Shown here in pieces: positions 1 through 12,800 of a DNA stretch of 64,000 nucleotides. The number at the start of each line of letters is the position of its first letter. Within the stretch, counting starts at the first letter, position 1. The translations under genes were made by a program, and so were the position numbers. The notes under the pieces are model-generated. The model had not been told where the DNA came from. It saw only the letters and a program-made list of their open reading frames with translations, and made no database searches. Origin of the DNA: Gammaproteobacteria bacterium. Lineage in GTDB: Bacteria > Pseudomonadota > Gammaproteobacteria > Pseudomonadales > Azotimanducaceae. The DNA lies in assembly GCA_026707945.1 (NCBI GenBank), contig JAPOVV010000077.1, forward strand, positions 186,001-250,000, given 5' to 3'.

Positions 1-1
1 G

Positions 2-973
2 TACAGTCTTTGGTTCGGTGCAAATCCTGAATCCGACCCGGATTTTCTGCGATTCGAGTACTCGTCGCTCACGACTCCCGAAACGACCTACGATTACGAA
101 TTCGCATCAGGGAAACTACGCACCCGAAAAATACAGCAAATTCCTAGTGGACATGATTCGACACAGTATGTGACAGAACGCGTACTCGCAACGGCACGTG
201 ACGGCGTAGAAGTACCAATATCCCTGCTTTATCGAAAAGGCACGCCACGTGACGGCTCCGCACGACTTTATTTATACGGCTATGGGGCTTACGGAGCGAC
301 GATGGATCCGTATTTTCGTACCACCATACTCTCTATGGTCGATCGCGGTTTCGTATACGCGATTGCACACATTCGCGGAGGTGCTGAGCTAGGATATCAC
401 TGGTATGAAAGCGGCAAACTTCGTAACCGAACAAATACCTTCAACGATTTCGTCGACGTCGCGCGTTATCTAGTAAAAGAGAACTATTCTGCGAACGGTC
501 GCATCGCTATCGCTGGCGGAAGCGCGGGTGGATCGCTAATGGGTGCTGCGATTAATCAAGCCCCCGATCTCTGGGGTGCTGTTGCCGCGCACGTCCCATT
601 CGTCGACATACTCAACACGATGCTTGACGATTCGCTACCGTTAACGCCTATCGAGTGGCCTGAGTGGGGAAACCCTATCGAGAATAAGGAAGATCTCGAA
701 TACATCCTCTCTTATTCACCCTATGATCAACTCAAAGCTGCCTCCTATCCACCGCTTTTTGTTACCGCAGGACTGAACGACCCTCGCGTGACCTACTGGG
801 AACCCGCGAAATGGGTCGCGAAAATCCGACACCTCAAGCTGGACGACAATCCTCTCGTTCTAAAAACTGAAATGGGCGCAGGCCACGGCGGTCGATCTGG
901 TCGTTACGACTCGTTACGCGAGGTTGCCGAGGAGTACGCGTTTATTCTCAATGCAATGGGGTTAGAACGCTAA
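2..973 (+). CDS. ptrB: Oligopeptidase B (prolyl oligopeptidase family S9A), C-terminal part
   Basis: This is the 3' part of a serine peptidase that cleaves short peptides after basic residues. The reading frame is open from the window edge, so the gene is cut off and its beta-propeller is mostly missing. The visible part is the alpha/beta-hydrolase catalytic domain: an RGGAELG stretch typical of the family, nucleophile serine in GGSAGG, likely aspartate in the LNDPRV segment, and catalytic histidine in GAGHGG near the C-terminus. About 324 residues are visible, against roughly 680-700 for the whole family. The gene is convergent with nlpD, with only 20 bases between the two stops. Oligopeptidase B is preferred over prolyl oligopeptidase because of the closely matching C-terminal region, but the S1-pocket residues were not checked. 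Confidence 0.85.
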   Translation, partial: YSLWFGANPESDPDFLRFEYSSLTTPETTYDYEFASGKLRTRKIQQIPSGHDSTQYVTERVLATARDGVEVPISLLYRKGTPRDGSARLYLYGYGAYGATMDPYFRTTILSMVDRGFVYAIAHIRGGAELGYHWYESGKLRNRTNTFNDFVDVARYLVKENYSANGRIAIAGGSAGGSLMGAAINQAPDLWGAVAAHVPFVDILNTMLDDSLPLTPIEWPEWGNPIENKEDLEYILSYSPYDQLKAASYPPLFVTAGLNDPRVTYWEPAKWVAKIRHLKLDDNPLVLKTEMGAGHGGRSGRYDSLREVAEEYAFILNAMGLER

Positions 974-993
974 GGAGCGCTAACGCAGACCTT

Positions 994-1932
994 TCAGTTT
1001 CGGGTCGCTACGGCGATCACTCTATCGGGATTCAGCGGTTTTCCATTAGCCCAAATCTCAAAACGAAACTGTCGATAACGTTCTGGATCCGCAGAACCAT
1101 TTTCGCCGCGACGCTCTATTCGTGTAATCGTATCGCCGCGACTAATGTTCTGACCTTCTGAAATATCGTGAGGTGTGTTGAACTCATATGCAACAAGGTG
1201 CGACGTCGCAGAATCCACGATAATCAAATGACGGAACTTGTTCAACCCAGCCCCTGCGTAAATCACCTTTCCACCAATCGCCGCTACGATTTCAGTGTCG
1301 TCTGCCAATCGGTACTCCAAACCTTTTTCACCTTTGTTGGCGATGGGTTCATACGGTACGGGCCACTGCCATCCAGACTTTGTGCGAGTGGTTCGCAAGG
1401 TCATCTTCACCGGAGGCGTAGATGCATTCGGCGGCTTCGCATTCGAGAGTGGACGTTGCGCGTTTGGTCGTGGCGTTGCCACGGGTTCCGCAGTCGCAGG
1501 TGCTGGTGTTGTGTTCTCGCTGGGTGTCGACGATACGGTCGCAGATGTGTCCTGAGCTATTTGTTGAGGCGCTGCTTCTACGTTGCGTGCAGACTGAGAG
1601 GGTATCACCTGTGGCGCGCTCGGAACCGGTTCTGCTCCTTGACGCACAACGAGCAATTCTCCTGGGCGGATGATGTACGGCGCTTTGATGACATTGCGCG
1701 AAGCGATTTCCACAACTTTCAAGCCGTATCGTCGAGAAATTGCGTACAGCGTATCCCCGCGTTCAACGACGTGACAAAACTCCTCCGCGGTCTCTGCCTG
1801 ACATGCAGATTGATTTTCAGAATATGCGTAATCGCTCTGACGCGATTTATCAATCACCGGTGCCGGCGTTTTCGACACGCACCCCGCGATCGAAATGAGC
1901 AGGAATAGACACCAAAACCGACTATGCAACAT
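994..1932 (-). CDS. nlpD: NlpD-like murein hydrolase activator lipoprotein (LysM + degenerate LytM)
   Basis: This is an outer-membrane lipoprotein that in related bacteria activates the amidase AmiC during daughter-cell separation. It has a signal peptide with a lipobox (SIAGC), a LysM domain at about residues 53-98 (RGDTLYAISRRYG), a long Pro/Thr/Ala-rich linker (about 100-180) and a C-terminal M23/LytM-like domain. That domain lacks the zinc ligands: the usual final HxH is QFRFEI and the first GxxHxGxD is missing. It therefore looks like a non-catalytic activator, as in E. coli NlpD. GTG (1935) and ATG (1932) starts are adjacent, and the ATG is chosen because GGTGGA lies 5 bases upstream. 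It overlaps the DUF368 gene by 11 bases and is the last gene of the minus-strand block. The rpoS gene that normally follows is absent. Confidence 0.88.
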   Translation of the reverse strand: MLHSRFWCLFLLISIAGCVSKTPAPVIDKSRQSDYAYSENQSACQAETAEEFCHVVERGDTLYAISRRYGLKVVEIASRNVIKAPYIIRPGELLVVRQGAEPVPSAPQVIPSQSARNVEAAPQQIAQDTSATVSSTPSENTTPAPATAEPVATPRPNAQRPLSNAKPPNASTPPVKMTLRTTRTKSGWQWPVPYEPIANKGEKGLEYRLADDTEIVAAIGGKVIYAGAGLNKFRHLIIVDSATSHLVAYEFNTPHDISEGQNISRGDTITRIERRGENGSADPERYRQFRFEIWANGKPLNPDRVIAVATRN

Positions 1933-2764
1933 CACGATCCACCAATCGCATTAGGACTAGCACGCCAACACACCCAATGACCATGCACGCGATCACAGCA
2001 AGCATCTGCGCATCGATACTCAAGACGGGTAGTTCCGGTAAATCCGAATCCGATCTCCAAGGCCACGCACGATACACCGTACTAGCGACCAGACCGATGA
2101 AAAACGCAAGCATCTGTTGTCGATAACGCCGGATCCCACTCGCAAGGACTCGCGGCACTATCGCAAACGCTAGCGCCATACCTGCCGCAAAAAGTGCAAG
2201 TTTTGTCACTTCCAAGTCTCGAACAGCTTCAAGCGTTGGCACCCAAATCCCCATTAGCAACAACATCATAGAACCAGATATTCCAGGAAGTATCCAGGCA
2301 CTAAAAGCACCGATTCCACCGATCGCGAACATCCACAAAGGAGGTTCTAACGACGCGGGTGGGAGAGCCACGATGGGGATACCGATGAACAACCCAACCG
2401 GTACGAAGCGAATCAAGTATTGGGTATCGACAGTGCGTGTGAGGTGAATAACTACTCCTACAACAATCCCCAATATCGCGCCCCAAAATAGCTGAGGTGT
2501 TCGACCCACGAGTTCGAGGATCGTCAGCATTGATGCGATGAAACCGCACACCATCCAAAACCCAAGTTGAACGAGGAACTTAAGCGAGGCTAGCCAAGAC
2601 GCACGTTCAGCATCAACCGCGCGAAACTTGGCAATTTGGCTCAGTGAATTAATGAGTTTGTCATATATCTGTGTGAGCAACGCAATGGTGCCACCAGAAA
2701 TCCCTGGTAGCACTTCAACAATGCCCATTAACAAACCGCGCCAACACAACCCTAGCCAGGTCAT
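1922..2764 (-). CDS. DUF368 membrane protein, PopT-type undecaprenyl-phosphate translocase family
   Basis: This is a polytopic membrane protein of about 280 residues. The DUF368 hallmark is two inverted-repeat loops, PGISGGT near the N-terminus and PGISGSM in the middle, each followed by hydrophobic helices. DUF368 proteins were shown to take part in undecaprenyl-phosphate recycling across the inner membrane. A longer open frame exists upstream, but the family begins at the MTWLGLCWRG methionine, whose ATG overlaps the pcm stop as ATGA, a coupled start. It lies in the same transcription direction as uppS, which makes the lipid's precursor, and between pcm and nlpD where this family is not standard. 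The function is inferred from the family, not proven here. Confidence 0.8.
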   Translation of the reverse strand: MTWLGLCWRGLLMGIVEVLPGISGGTIALLTQIYDKLINSLSQIAKFRAVDAERASWLASLKFLVQLGFWMVCGFIASMLTILELVGRTPQLFWGAILGIVVGVVIHLTRTVDTQYLIRFVPVGLFIGIPIVALPPASLEPPLWMFAIGGIGAFSAWILPGISGSMMLLLMGIWVPTLEAVRDLEVTKLALFAAGMALAFAIVPRVLASGIRRYRQQMLAFFIGLVASTVYRAWPWRSDSDLPELPVLSIDAQMLAVIACMVIGCVGVLVLMRLVDRDVA

Positions 2765-3423
2765 GGTCCTGCCTCGATACCTTTGAGCATTGGGACAAAC
2801 CGTACCCCACAGATATCCCTTTTTCTGAACCCTGTCTCTATGCGTTCCCATTGAATGAGTGATTGCCCGACGAACAATGCGTTGCTGACCGGCATGATCA
2901 AGCGGCCGTTCATCGCGACTTGATCCGACAACTCCGAAGGAACTTCCTCTGCGCTCGCAGTACCGATCACAGCGTTGTATGGACCGTATTCGGGCCAACC
3001 TTCATGTCCATCCGCGAATTTGAACGTGACATTCGTTATTTCGAGATTCGCCAATGTCCGACGAGCATGCAGCTGCAATGGTTCGATTCGCTCGATCGTG
3101 AAAACTTCGTCGAACAATCGCGACAAGATCGCAGTCTGATATCCGCACCCAGTACCTATTTCCAGTACGCGTGATCGCTCTGATACGCCAGCTGCCGCAT
3201 TCGACATCATGGCAACGACCGTAGGCTGCGAGATGGTCTGCTGGAAACCGATCGGCAGCACGGTATCGTCATATGCTCGGTGCGCGATCGCTTCGTCAAC
3301 GAAGACATGTCGGGGAACATCATTCATGATCTCGAGCACTTCAGCCGTCGCGAGATCCTGAGCGGCTAATTTATTGACTAAGCGCGCCCGTGCCCGCGCC
3401 GAGGTCATCCCAATACCAAACAT
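2761..3423 (-). CDS. pcm: Protein-L-isoaspartate O-methyltransferase
   Basis: This enzyme transfers a methyl group from S-adenosylmethionine to abnormal isoaspartyl residues and so starts repair of aged proteins. The SAM-binding motif VLEIGTGCGYQTAIL and the family motif QTISQP are both present, as is the C-terminal VRFVPM segment. The open frame continues 28 codons into truD, but the ATG at 3423 lies just after the truD stop (10-base gap) and gives about 220 residues, near the usual 208. ATG 3408 is an equally acceptable start. In gammaproteobacteria surE normally sits directly upstream; here truD does. The stop overlaps the next gene's ATG by 4 bases. Confidence 0.93.
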   Translation of the reverse strand: MFGIGMTSARARARLVNKLAAQDLATAEVLEIMNDVPRHVFVDEAIAHRAYDDTVLPIGFQQTISQPTVVAMMSNAAAGVSERSRVLEIGTGCGYQTAILSRLFDEVFTIERIEPLQLHARRTLANLEITNVTFKFADGHEGWPEYGPYNAVIGTASAEEVPSELSDQVAMNGRLIMPVSNALFVGQSLIQWERIETGFRKRDICGVRFVPMLKGIEAGP

Positions 3424-3433
3424 CCGGAACCCG

Positions 3434-4438
3434 TTAACTCCGATCGTCTTGAAAATCGAAGCACTCGCGGAGTACGCTCGTTGCATAACTCCCAGAAGGC
3501 AGTGCAAACCGCACCTTCGCCGTGTCCTGTTCGATTTCGCAATTCAAATCAATCGGCGTCACTACTAATGAGCGGCGTTCCTGCTTCAAACCGACCCACT
3601 CTAATGCTTCTTTTATCGGCGCAACGCTATTCAGTGTTGTCTCTTCAATCGTCTGCGCAAGTCCCCTCGTAAGACTACGTCCACGTCCCCATAGAGGTCC
3701 GGTTGGCACTTCCTCACTAGTTACGACATCTCCGTCGATCCTGCTGCACCAATCGCCACGCTTGACTCGTGACGCTAACACGAGATTGAAAACGTAGCTT
3801 CGTAGGGACGATATATAGATCGACTTAAGGAATGGAGAAATATGCGGTTTGCCTTCTCCGACCCACTTCATTGCGTTTCTTACATTACGCCCATCTCGGC
3901 CGAACCGCTGTTGGCCAAAGTAGTTGGGTACCGAGTGCATCAAACGCCACTCGACTGTCTCCGGTGCGACTTCTCTGATCAGAATCTCAAACCAGTTTTG
4001 ACATCCATCTGACGCTCGTAGCTTTCTGTGGTGTCGGCGTTGTTTCAATATCTTGACGTCTGGTACGTGGGGCAATCTTGTTTCTGCTGGTACAGGTACG
4101 CTGAACCATTGCGTTGCAACACTGCGCTTGTCCTTGAGTCCAATGTATCCCACCTCTTTCGACTTCAAGTGAAACTCACGTGCAAGGCGACTCTGAACCT
4201 CGGGCGTAGTTAGATTCGATCGGCGTACACATAACAAGAGATGCTCGCCGTCGTCTGTCGGTGAAAACGGTAATTCCTCTTCTACCTTGAAGTCCGCGAC
4301 TTCACGGCGAATGTGACCCGGGGAACGTAGAACGTCGCCAGCACGAGGTAAGTCTCTAAAAACGTAAGGTGCTTCTCTTTGAGCTGACTCATCCGGGCTA
4401 GGGTTTTCTATTGCTGCCCGTTTATGAGTCGTCGACAT
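3434..4438 (-). CDS. truD: tRNA pseudouridine(13) synthase
   Basis: TruD isomerises uridine 13 of certain tRNAs to pseudouridine. The catalytic-aspartate motif GLKDKRSVATQWFSV is at about residue 98, and the second signature NYFGQQRFGRDGRN follows at about 172. At 334 residues it is close to the E. coli length (349). Its N-terminus overlaps the end of ftsB by 17 bases. In most gammaproteobacteria ispD and ispF stand between ftsB and truD, but here nothing does. The C-terminus ends just before the pcm start, with no surE. Assignment is certain; the ATG start agrees with the family N-terminus, which begins with a short variable tail. Confidence 0.95.
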   Translation of the reverse strand: MSTTHKRAAIENPSPDESAQREAPYVFRDLPRAGDVLRSPGHIRREVADFKVEEELPFSPTDDGEHLLLCVRRSNLTTPEVQSRLAREFHLKSKEVGYIGLKDKRSVATQWFSVPVPAETRLPHVPDVKILKQRRHHRKLRASDGCQNWFEILIREVAPETVEWRLMHSVPNYFGQQRFGRDGRNVRNAMKWVGEGKPHISPFLKSIYISSLRSYVFNLVLASRVKRGDWCSRIDGDVVTSEEVPTGPLWGRGRSLTRGLAQTIEETTLNSVAPIKEALEWVGLKQERRSLVVTPIDLNCEIEQDTAKVRFALPSGSYATSVLRECFDFQDDRS

Positions 4439-4697
4439 ATAGATAGAAGGTTTCGTTCGGCTTGATCATGCCGAGATCGTTACGGGCGATGGACTCGATG
4501 ACCGATTTGTCGTGTTTGATTCGCTGAATCTCCATGCGGAGTAATTCGTTGCGCTCAGCTAAGCGCTGGTTGAATTCCGCTTGAGCTTTCACGTCTTGCA
4601 CGAGCAATCGTGTCGCGAAAAATCCCGATTCCCCGAATAAGTACATGTACTGCATCACGACAAACATGCAGAACAAAGAAGGTAGTAAGAGCTTCAT
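4422..4697 (-). CDS. ftsB: Cell division protein FtsB
   Basis: This is a small bitopic membrane protein of the FtsQLB divisome complex. The visible layout is an N-terminal membrane segment (LLLPSLFCMFVVMQYMYLF), then a coiled coil (about residues 25-65, LAERNELLRMEIQRIK) and the C-terminal ARNDLGMIKPNETFY motif, which matches the FtsB signature. The frame extends 15 codons into eno, but the ATG at 4697 has AAAGGA 9 bases upstream, overlapping the last eno codons. The resulting 91 residues match the usual FtsB length. It is downstream of eno, as in Pseudomonas and E. coli, and overlaps truD by 17 bases. Confidence 0.93.
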   Translation of the reverse strand: MKLLLPSLFCMFVVMQYMYLFGESGFFATRLLVQDVKAQAEFNQRLAERNELLRMEIQRIKHDKSVIESIARNDLGMIKPNETFYLYVDDS

Positions 4698-4701
4698 AGG
4701 T

Positions 4702-6002
4702 TCAAATCCTTTTGAACTTGGCGAATTCGCTGGCTCCTCCAAACGCTAGGGTCTCGACTTGCTCTTCGATACGCAACAGCCGGTTGTATTTCGCGACTCT
4801 TTCGGATCGCGATGCTGAGCCGGTTTTGATCTGCCCGGCTCCCGTACCTACAGCGATATCGGCGATCTTGGTGTCTTCCGTTTCACCCGATCGATGCGAG
4901 ACAACAGTAGTGTAATCATGGTCATGCGCCACACGCATGACATCCAATGTCTCGGTAACTGTACCTACTTGATTCAATTTCACCAAAACTGAATTTGCCA
5001 TACCTTGTGCGATGCCGTCGAGAACTCGCGCCTTATTCGTTACGAACACGTCGTCACCGACTAGCTGCGTCGATTCGCCAAGTCGTTCCGTCAATCGTTG
5101 CCAATCATCGAATCTCGACTCAGCACATCCGTCCTCAATCGACATCATGAACGGGCATGCGGCTTTGATTTCTGCAAGCGAATCGATCATCTGAGCCGGT
5201 TCTAAAGGCGGTGAACCCGCTTCCGCAGCGTAGCCGCCTTCGTCGTAAAACTCGGTGGCGGCACAGTCTAACCCGATGTAACAATCGACGCCAAGCTCGT
5301 AACCCGCATCCCGAACTGCATTACTTAAAAATTCAAGCGCGTCGTGATTTGAATCCAAATCCGGCGCGAAACCACCTTCATCGCCAACCGCTGTCGATCG
5401 CTTTGGCTGTGCATTCTGCAAATTCTGCTTGAGCACGTGGAAGACTTCAATTCCAATGCGTAACGCTTCGCGGAACGAGCCACCACCCACCGGAATCACC
5501 ATGAATTCCTGAAAAACGACATCGTTGTCTGCATGCGCGCCACCGTTTAGAACGTTCATCATCGGTACAGGCATCCGCATAGGCACAGAGTCGTAAAGGT
5601 CGTTGACATGCTGGTAAAGCGGCACACCTTTCGCACGTGCTGCAGCTTCTAACGTCGCAAGTGACGCGCCAAGGATGGCATTCGCACCGAGATGTTGTTT
5701 ATTTGGTGTGCCATCAAGTGCGATCAACCGTTCATCCACGCCCGCTTGGTCAACTGCATCAAGTCCATGAAGACCTTCAGCGATGATGCCGTTAACGTTA
5801 GCGACCGCTTGAAGTACGCCTCTACCCAGGTAGCGTTTAGGATCTTCGTCGCGTCGTTCTACGGCTTCAAACGAACCCACTGATGCGCCGGACGGAACCA
5901 TCGCTGATCCGATAGAACCGTTACTTAGATGAACGTCGACTTCAACTGTCGGATTGCCGCGTGAGTCAAGAATCTCCCGGCCGTGTACCGCGACGATCCT
6001 GC

Positions 6003-6006
<4 letters not shown>
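4702..6006 (-). CDS. eno: Enolase (phosphopyruvate hydratase)
   Basis: Enolase converts 2-phosphoglycerate to phosphoenolpyruvate. At 434 residues it is full length. Catalytic and metal-binding segments are present: [40 protein letters not shown] and [18 protein letters not shown]. The mobile substrate loop reads [10 protein letters not shown] rather than the near-universal SGASTG (Thr to Val at residue 43), while the metal-ligand serine is kept. The start is TTG, overlapping the kdsA stop as TTGA, so translation is probably coupled to kdsA. It lies between kdsA and ftsB, the Pseudomonas order. Confidence 0.97.
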
Positions 6007-8566
<2,560 letters not shown>

Positions 8567-8603
8567 CTACAACAGGTTGCTTGATTCACTATGCACCCGC
8601 ACC

Positions 8604-9839
8604 TTACAGCAGCGGGTCTACTCGACGCCATTGCGGTACCCAGCCGCCAGGTGAGCAAGCCGAAGAAGCAACCCCTAGACCCGGTACCGCCACTAATTGT
8701 TCGTCGCGATAAAACAATGGCCAAGCCTCACGCTCCCACGGCGGTACGTTTTGATGGTAGAACCATTTCGAGAGCTGTACCCTTCGTTTGTTTAGTTGAA
8801 GCGTCTCGCCTCCTTTTCTCGCGACGCAACGAAGCCGAGTGCCCGAACGCAGACCAACGGTTTCTTTCCGCCACTCTAACCTACCAAACGCATAACTGCA
8901 ATCTTCACCGACGTTTATCGAATGCTCGAGGAGTGGAACCGCGACGGGGACGACAAAGAACAAACCTTTAAATCTGCGCACACTCGCGCTCGAAGACACC
9001 CGCACGAGAACCTGCGCGTCTTCGCGAGCAGTTGCTTGGCGCATGATCTCATTCACGACGGCGGTCTTCGGTGTGATGTCAAACGCATGGAGCCATGCCC
9101 GTACTCGCGTCGAATCCTGCGAAAGCGCTTCAGCTTCAATGGGTTCACGACTCATCTTCGCCAGCGGAGGTTCTTTCAGCCGCAATAGCTGCGACTCAAA
9201 ATCTAAAAAAGCTGTCCTTAGGCGGGGTAAAACTTCGTGTCGAAGCGCGTTTCTAGTAAGTGAAACGTCTAGATTCGATTCGTCCTCGATCCAACGCCAT
9301 TTATTTTGACGCGCGATGCATAGCAATTCGTCACGTTTGTATTCAAGCAATGGTCGCCAAAGACGCCCACGCTTCAAATTTCGCCATTCGGCAATACCGA
9401 CAAGCGCCCTACCCGTGGCGAGCTGCCACATTAAGCTCTCCAATTCATCATTTAGATGGTGCGCAGTGGCTACAACGTCTCCTGCGCTTAGAATCCCATC
9501 AAAGACCTTTAATCGCTCCCGACGACCTTCGAATTCTGGATTTCGACCTGTCAACGTAATTCGACGTCGTACAAACGTCAGACCTAGTCGAGCAGCAACT
9601 GATTCGCAGTGTGTCTCCCACGCGTCCGCGTTACTACTCAAGCCATGGTTAACATGCAAGACTGTTACGAGTTCTGAATCGAAAGCTCTCGCGGCTGCGT
9701 GTAATAAGACCGTTGAATCAACACCGCCGCTGAAAGCGATCCAAAGTCGACTAGCAGGTTCGAGGTCTAATTCCGCAAGCCGTCGAATGACCTGACCGAG
9801 CGAAACGTCGTTAGTTCGCGACCTTTTGAAATCCGACAT
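8604..9839 (-). CDS. tilS: tRNA(Ile)-lysidine synthase
   Basis: TilS ligates lysine to cytidine 34 of tRNA-Ile2(CAU), changing both charging and codon reading. The PP-loop ATPase motif AFSGGVDSTVLLHAA is near the N-terminus, followed by HHLNDELESLMWQLATG, a variant of the usual ADDQAET region. The C-terminal TilS substrate-binding domain is present (GETLQLNKRRVQLSKWF and PPWEREAWPLFYRD). The frame opens at TTG 9857, but ATG 9839 is the more likely start and gives 411 residues; either start lies inside the 3' end of dnaE. In most relatives accA stands between dnaE and tilS; here there is no room for it. Confidence 0.92.
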   Translation of the reverse strand: MSDFKRSRTNDVSLGQVIRRLAELDLEPASRLWIAFSGGVDSTVLLHAAARAFDSELVTVLHVNHGLSSNADAWETHCESVAARLGLTFVRRRITLTGRNPEFEGRRERLKVFDGILSAGDVVATAHHLNDELESLMWQLATGRALVGIAEWRNLKRGRLWRPLLEYKRDELLCIARQNKWRWIEDESNLDVSLTRNALRHEVLPRLRTAFLDFESQLLRLKEPPLAKMSREPIEAEALSQDSTRVRAWLHAFDITPKTAVVNEIMRQATAREDAQVLVRVSSSASVRRFKGLFFVVPVAVPLLEHSINVGEDCSYAFGRLEWRKETVGLRSGTRLRCVARKGGETLQLNKRRVQLSKWFYHQNVPPWEREAWPLFYRDEQLVAVPGLGVASSACSPGGWVPQWRRVDPLL

Positions 9840-12800
9840 TGACGACACTGAGTCCAAAAATTTCGCGCAGTTCTTCCAACACCCGATCGGTTACCGGGAG
9901 CTTCCGATAGCCTTTACCCAGATTGACCCGCAACGCGGCACTATCTTTGTGAATTGCGATCTCGACCCGACGTCCTTCTCTGCGCTCGAAATGCTTGAAG
10001 ACCTCTTCGAATTTATGTAAGTTATCAGACGTCAGTAGGGTGCGCGTCTCGTCAGTTTCGAATCGTAGCGTAATAAACGCTTGCCAGTGCTTTCTAGCGC
10101 TGACCACATCAAACACCGCGCTAGCGGACAATTGATGCTCGTCGCGAAAACTGTCGTAACGCATGCGCCCTTTAACGACCACGAACTCGTCATCAATTAC
10201 GTATCGCGAATACTTGCGATACTGATCTGACCAAAGAATGACACTTAGAGAGCCTTGCTGACCTTCTAAAGTCAACGTGACTATCTCACCGCGGTTAGGT
10301 TGAAAACGTACCTCCGAATCCCTGATCTTACCAGCGACAACGATCTCCTCATTTCTTTGTGCTGATTGAGCTTCATACAAAGTGCACGTACAAATTGATT
10401 CAAACTCACGGAAATATGAACGCGCGGACTCGTCACTCACCGCGAATCCAATGGTCTGCTTTTCCCCGTCGTGTAGTGCGTCTTTCGATAAGGGTTCGGG
10501 GGCAACGTAGTTAACGAATACCTCTTTCTCCTGAGGACCGCCGAACAAGCTATGACTTGATTGCGTACCGTCTGTTCCGGCTTGATATGCGAGTTCTAGT
10601 TTGTCAAGAAGCACCGCTCGAACTAACTCTCGCTTTTGAAACTCCGGTTCTATCAAGTCAAGCGCACCTGACTTTATCAGCCTCTCTATGGTGTTGCGAT
10701 GCATCTTGGTCACGTCGATTCGCGTGCAAAAATCGAAGAGACTTGTGAATTCCTCTTCGCCAAGTGCTTGTTCTATGGTGCGTACGTCCCCTTCTCCAAC
10801 TCCTTTCAGACATGGCATGCCAACTCGCAACCCATTCTCCAACGGGACACAATCAAGTGTCGGCCGATTCACGTCGGGTGGTTCCATCATGAACCCCATC
10901 CGTTCAGCTTCCGCGAGAAGTCGCCGAACGCGGTTCGGATCACCTCGCTCAACAGAAATCGCTGCTGCCATGTATTCGTGAGGGTAGTTGGCTTTTAGGT
11001 ATGCAGTCTGATATGTAACGACGGCGTATGCGGTAGAGTGCGCCTTTGGAAAAGCGTATTCAGAGAACCCCAACATTTTTTCGTAGATTTCTCCCGCTAT
11101 CCTCGGGTCGATGTGTTTTTCGCTGCAACCTTCGGCGAATCGGTCCTTTAGTTCCTCGAGTTTCTCTCGAATCTTCTTCCCCATTGCCTCTCGAAGGATA
11201 TCTGCTTCTCCGCCAGAAAATCCGGCGAGAGCCCTCGAAACACTCATGACATCCTCTTGGTAAATCATGAGCCCATAGGTGTTTTTTAATACCGATTCAA
11301 GTAACGGGTGATCGTAGCTAACTGCCTCCTCGCCGCGCTTTCTTAACGCGTAGCTCTTGTCGACACCAGCGTTCAAGGGTCCAGGTCGAAACAGTGCGAC
11401 GAGCGCGACGATGTCGTCGAACTTATCCGGTCGTAGTTGTCGAATCAACCGTTTCATCCCGGGTGATTCCAATTGAAAAACACCTTCTGTGTCCGCAGCT
11501 GCGATTAGCTTGAAAGTACTGCGATCGTCAAGCGGAATCTGTGTGGGTTCGAGACGAGGTTCGCCGTCTTGTAGTTTCTCGTTAATAAACTGGATCGTTC
11601 GATCGATGACGGTCAAGTTTTTTAGACTCAACAGATCGAACTTAACCAATCCAGCTTTTTCGACATCATCTTTATCGAGTTGTGTGACAAGCAAATTGGT
11701 ATCAGTATCGAGCTCACATGGCACGTATTCCTCAAGACGATCGGGTCCAATCACAATCCCTGCCGGATGTATGCCTGACGTTGCCACGATGCCTTCAAGT
11801 TTCTTGCTTTCGTCCAGTAGCTCGGTGCAACCGTAGCGTTCCGCAGTTTCTTCTATCCTAGGTTCTTCCCGGCAAGCATCCTCCAATTTCGTACCCGGTT
11901 TGGTTGGAATCAACTGTGTGATTCGAGATACGTCGCTATGCGAGTACTCGAGCGCTCTACCCATGCCATGGACGATACCTTTTGCTGCGAGCGTACCTTG
12001 GGTGGCTATCAAACCTACACATTCCCGACCGAATTGCTCTACCAGATGCCACATTACTTCATCGCGGCGTTTCGCACAGAAATCGATATCCAAGTCGGGC
12101 ATAGATCGTCGATCGCGATTGAGTAGCCGCTCAAAGAAAAGATTGTGTTTGATTGGATTCAATCCCGTGATTCCAAGCAGCATGGCAACCAACGATGCCG
12201 CACCTGATCCGCGGCCCGGTCCGACTGGGATCCCGTGCTCTTTCGCCCATAAGACGATGTCTCGAACGATCATGAAGTACCCGGCAAAGCCCATTTCAAC
12301 GATCACTTCTAGTTCGTATCTGGCACGCTCCCGGTACGTATCAAACTCGGATTCATCAATGTCAGACTGTTCGTCTGATAAGAATGCTTCAAGCGCTTCA
12401 TTGACCGTCGTATTTAGTATCTCGTTGTTTTCATTCTCCGTCGGTTTTGGATATGGACGCTGGAAGTACTTACCCGTTTCAACCTCTACGTTACATCGTT
12501 TTGAAATCTCAACCGTGTTCTCAATTGCGTCGGGTAGATCTGCAAATTGCGCAGCCATCTCGTCAATGGAGCGTAAATACTGATGCGGACTGTAGTGGCC
12601 TTTCCAAGAGTAGGTCTCACCCATATGTTCGCTACGTTGAATGCAAAGTTTCGCGTCGTGAAGCGAAAAGTCATTCTCCGATACGCAAACAACGTCGTTC
12701 GTAGCGACGAGGGGGACGTTTTTCGCTGCGGCAAGCGGGACGATTGAATCAATGTAATCGTTCTCATCGATACGACCAGTCCGGGAGATCTCTGCATAAA

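Noticed and set aside
1168-1908. Plus-strand open frame of 246 codons opposite nlpD
   Set aside because: It is a shadow of nlpD, with a composition unlike a protein and rich in arginine.
3424-3507. Longer pcm start at 3507
   Set aside because: It runs into truD and adds residues unlike the family; ATG 3423 is directly after the truD stop.
11900-12583. Plus-strand open frame of 227 codons opposite dnaE
   Set aside because: It lies entirely within dnaE, which has full domain support; no homology is recognisable.
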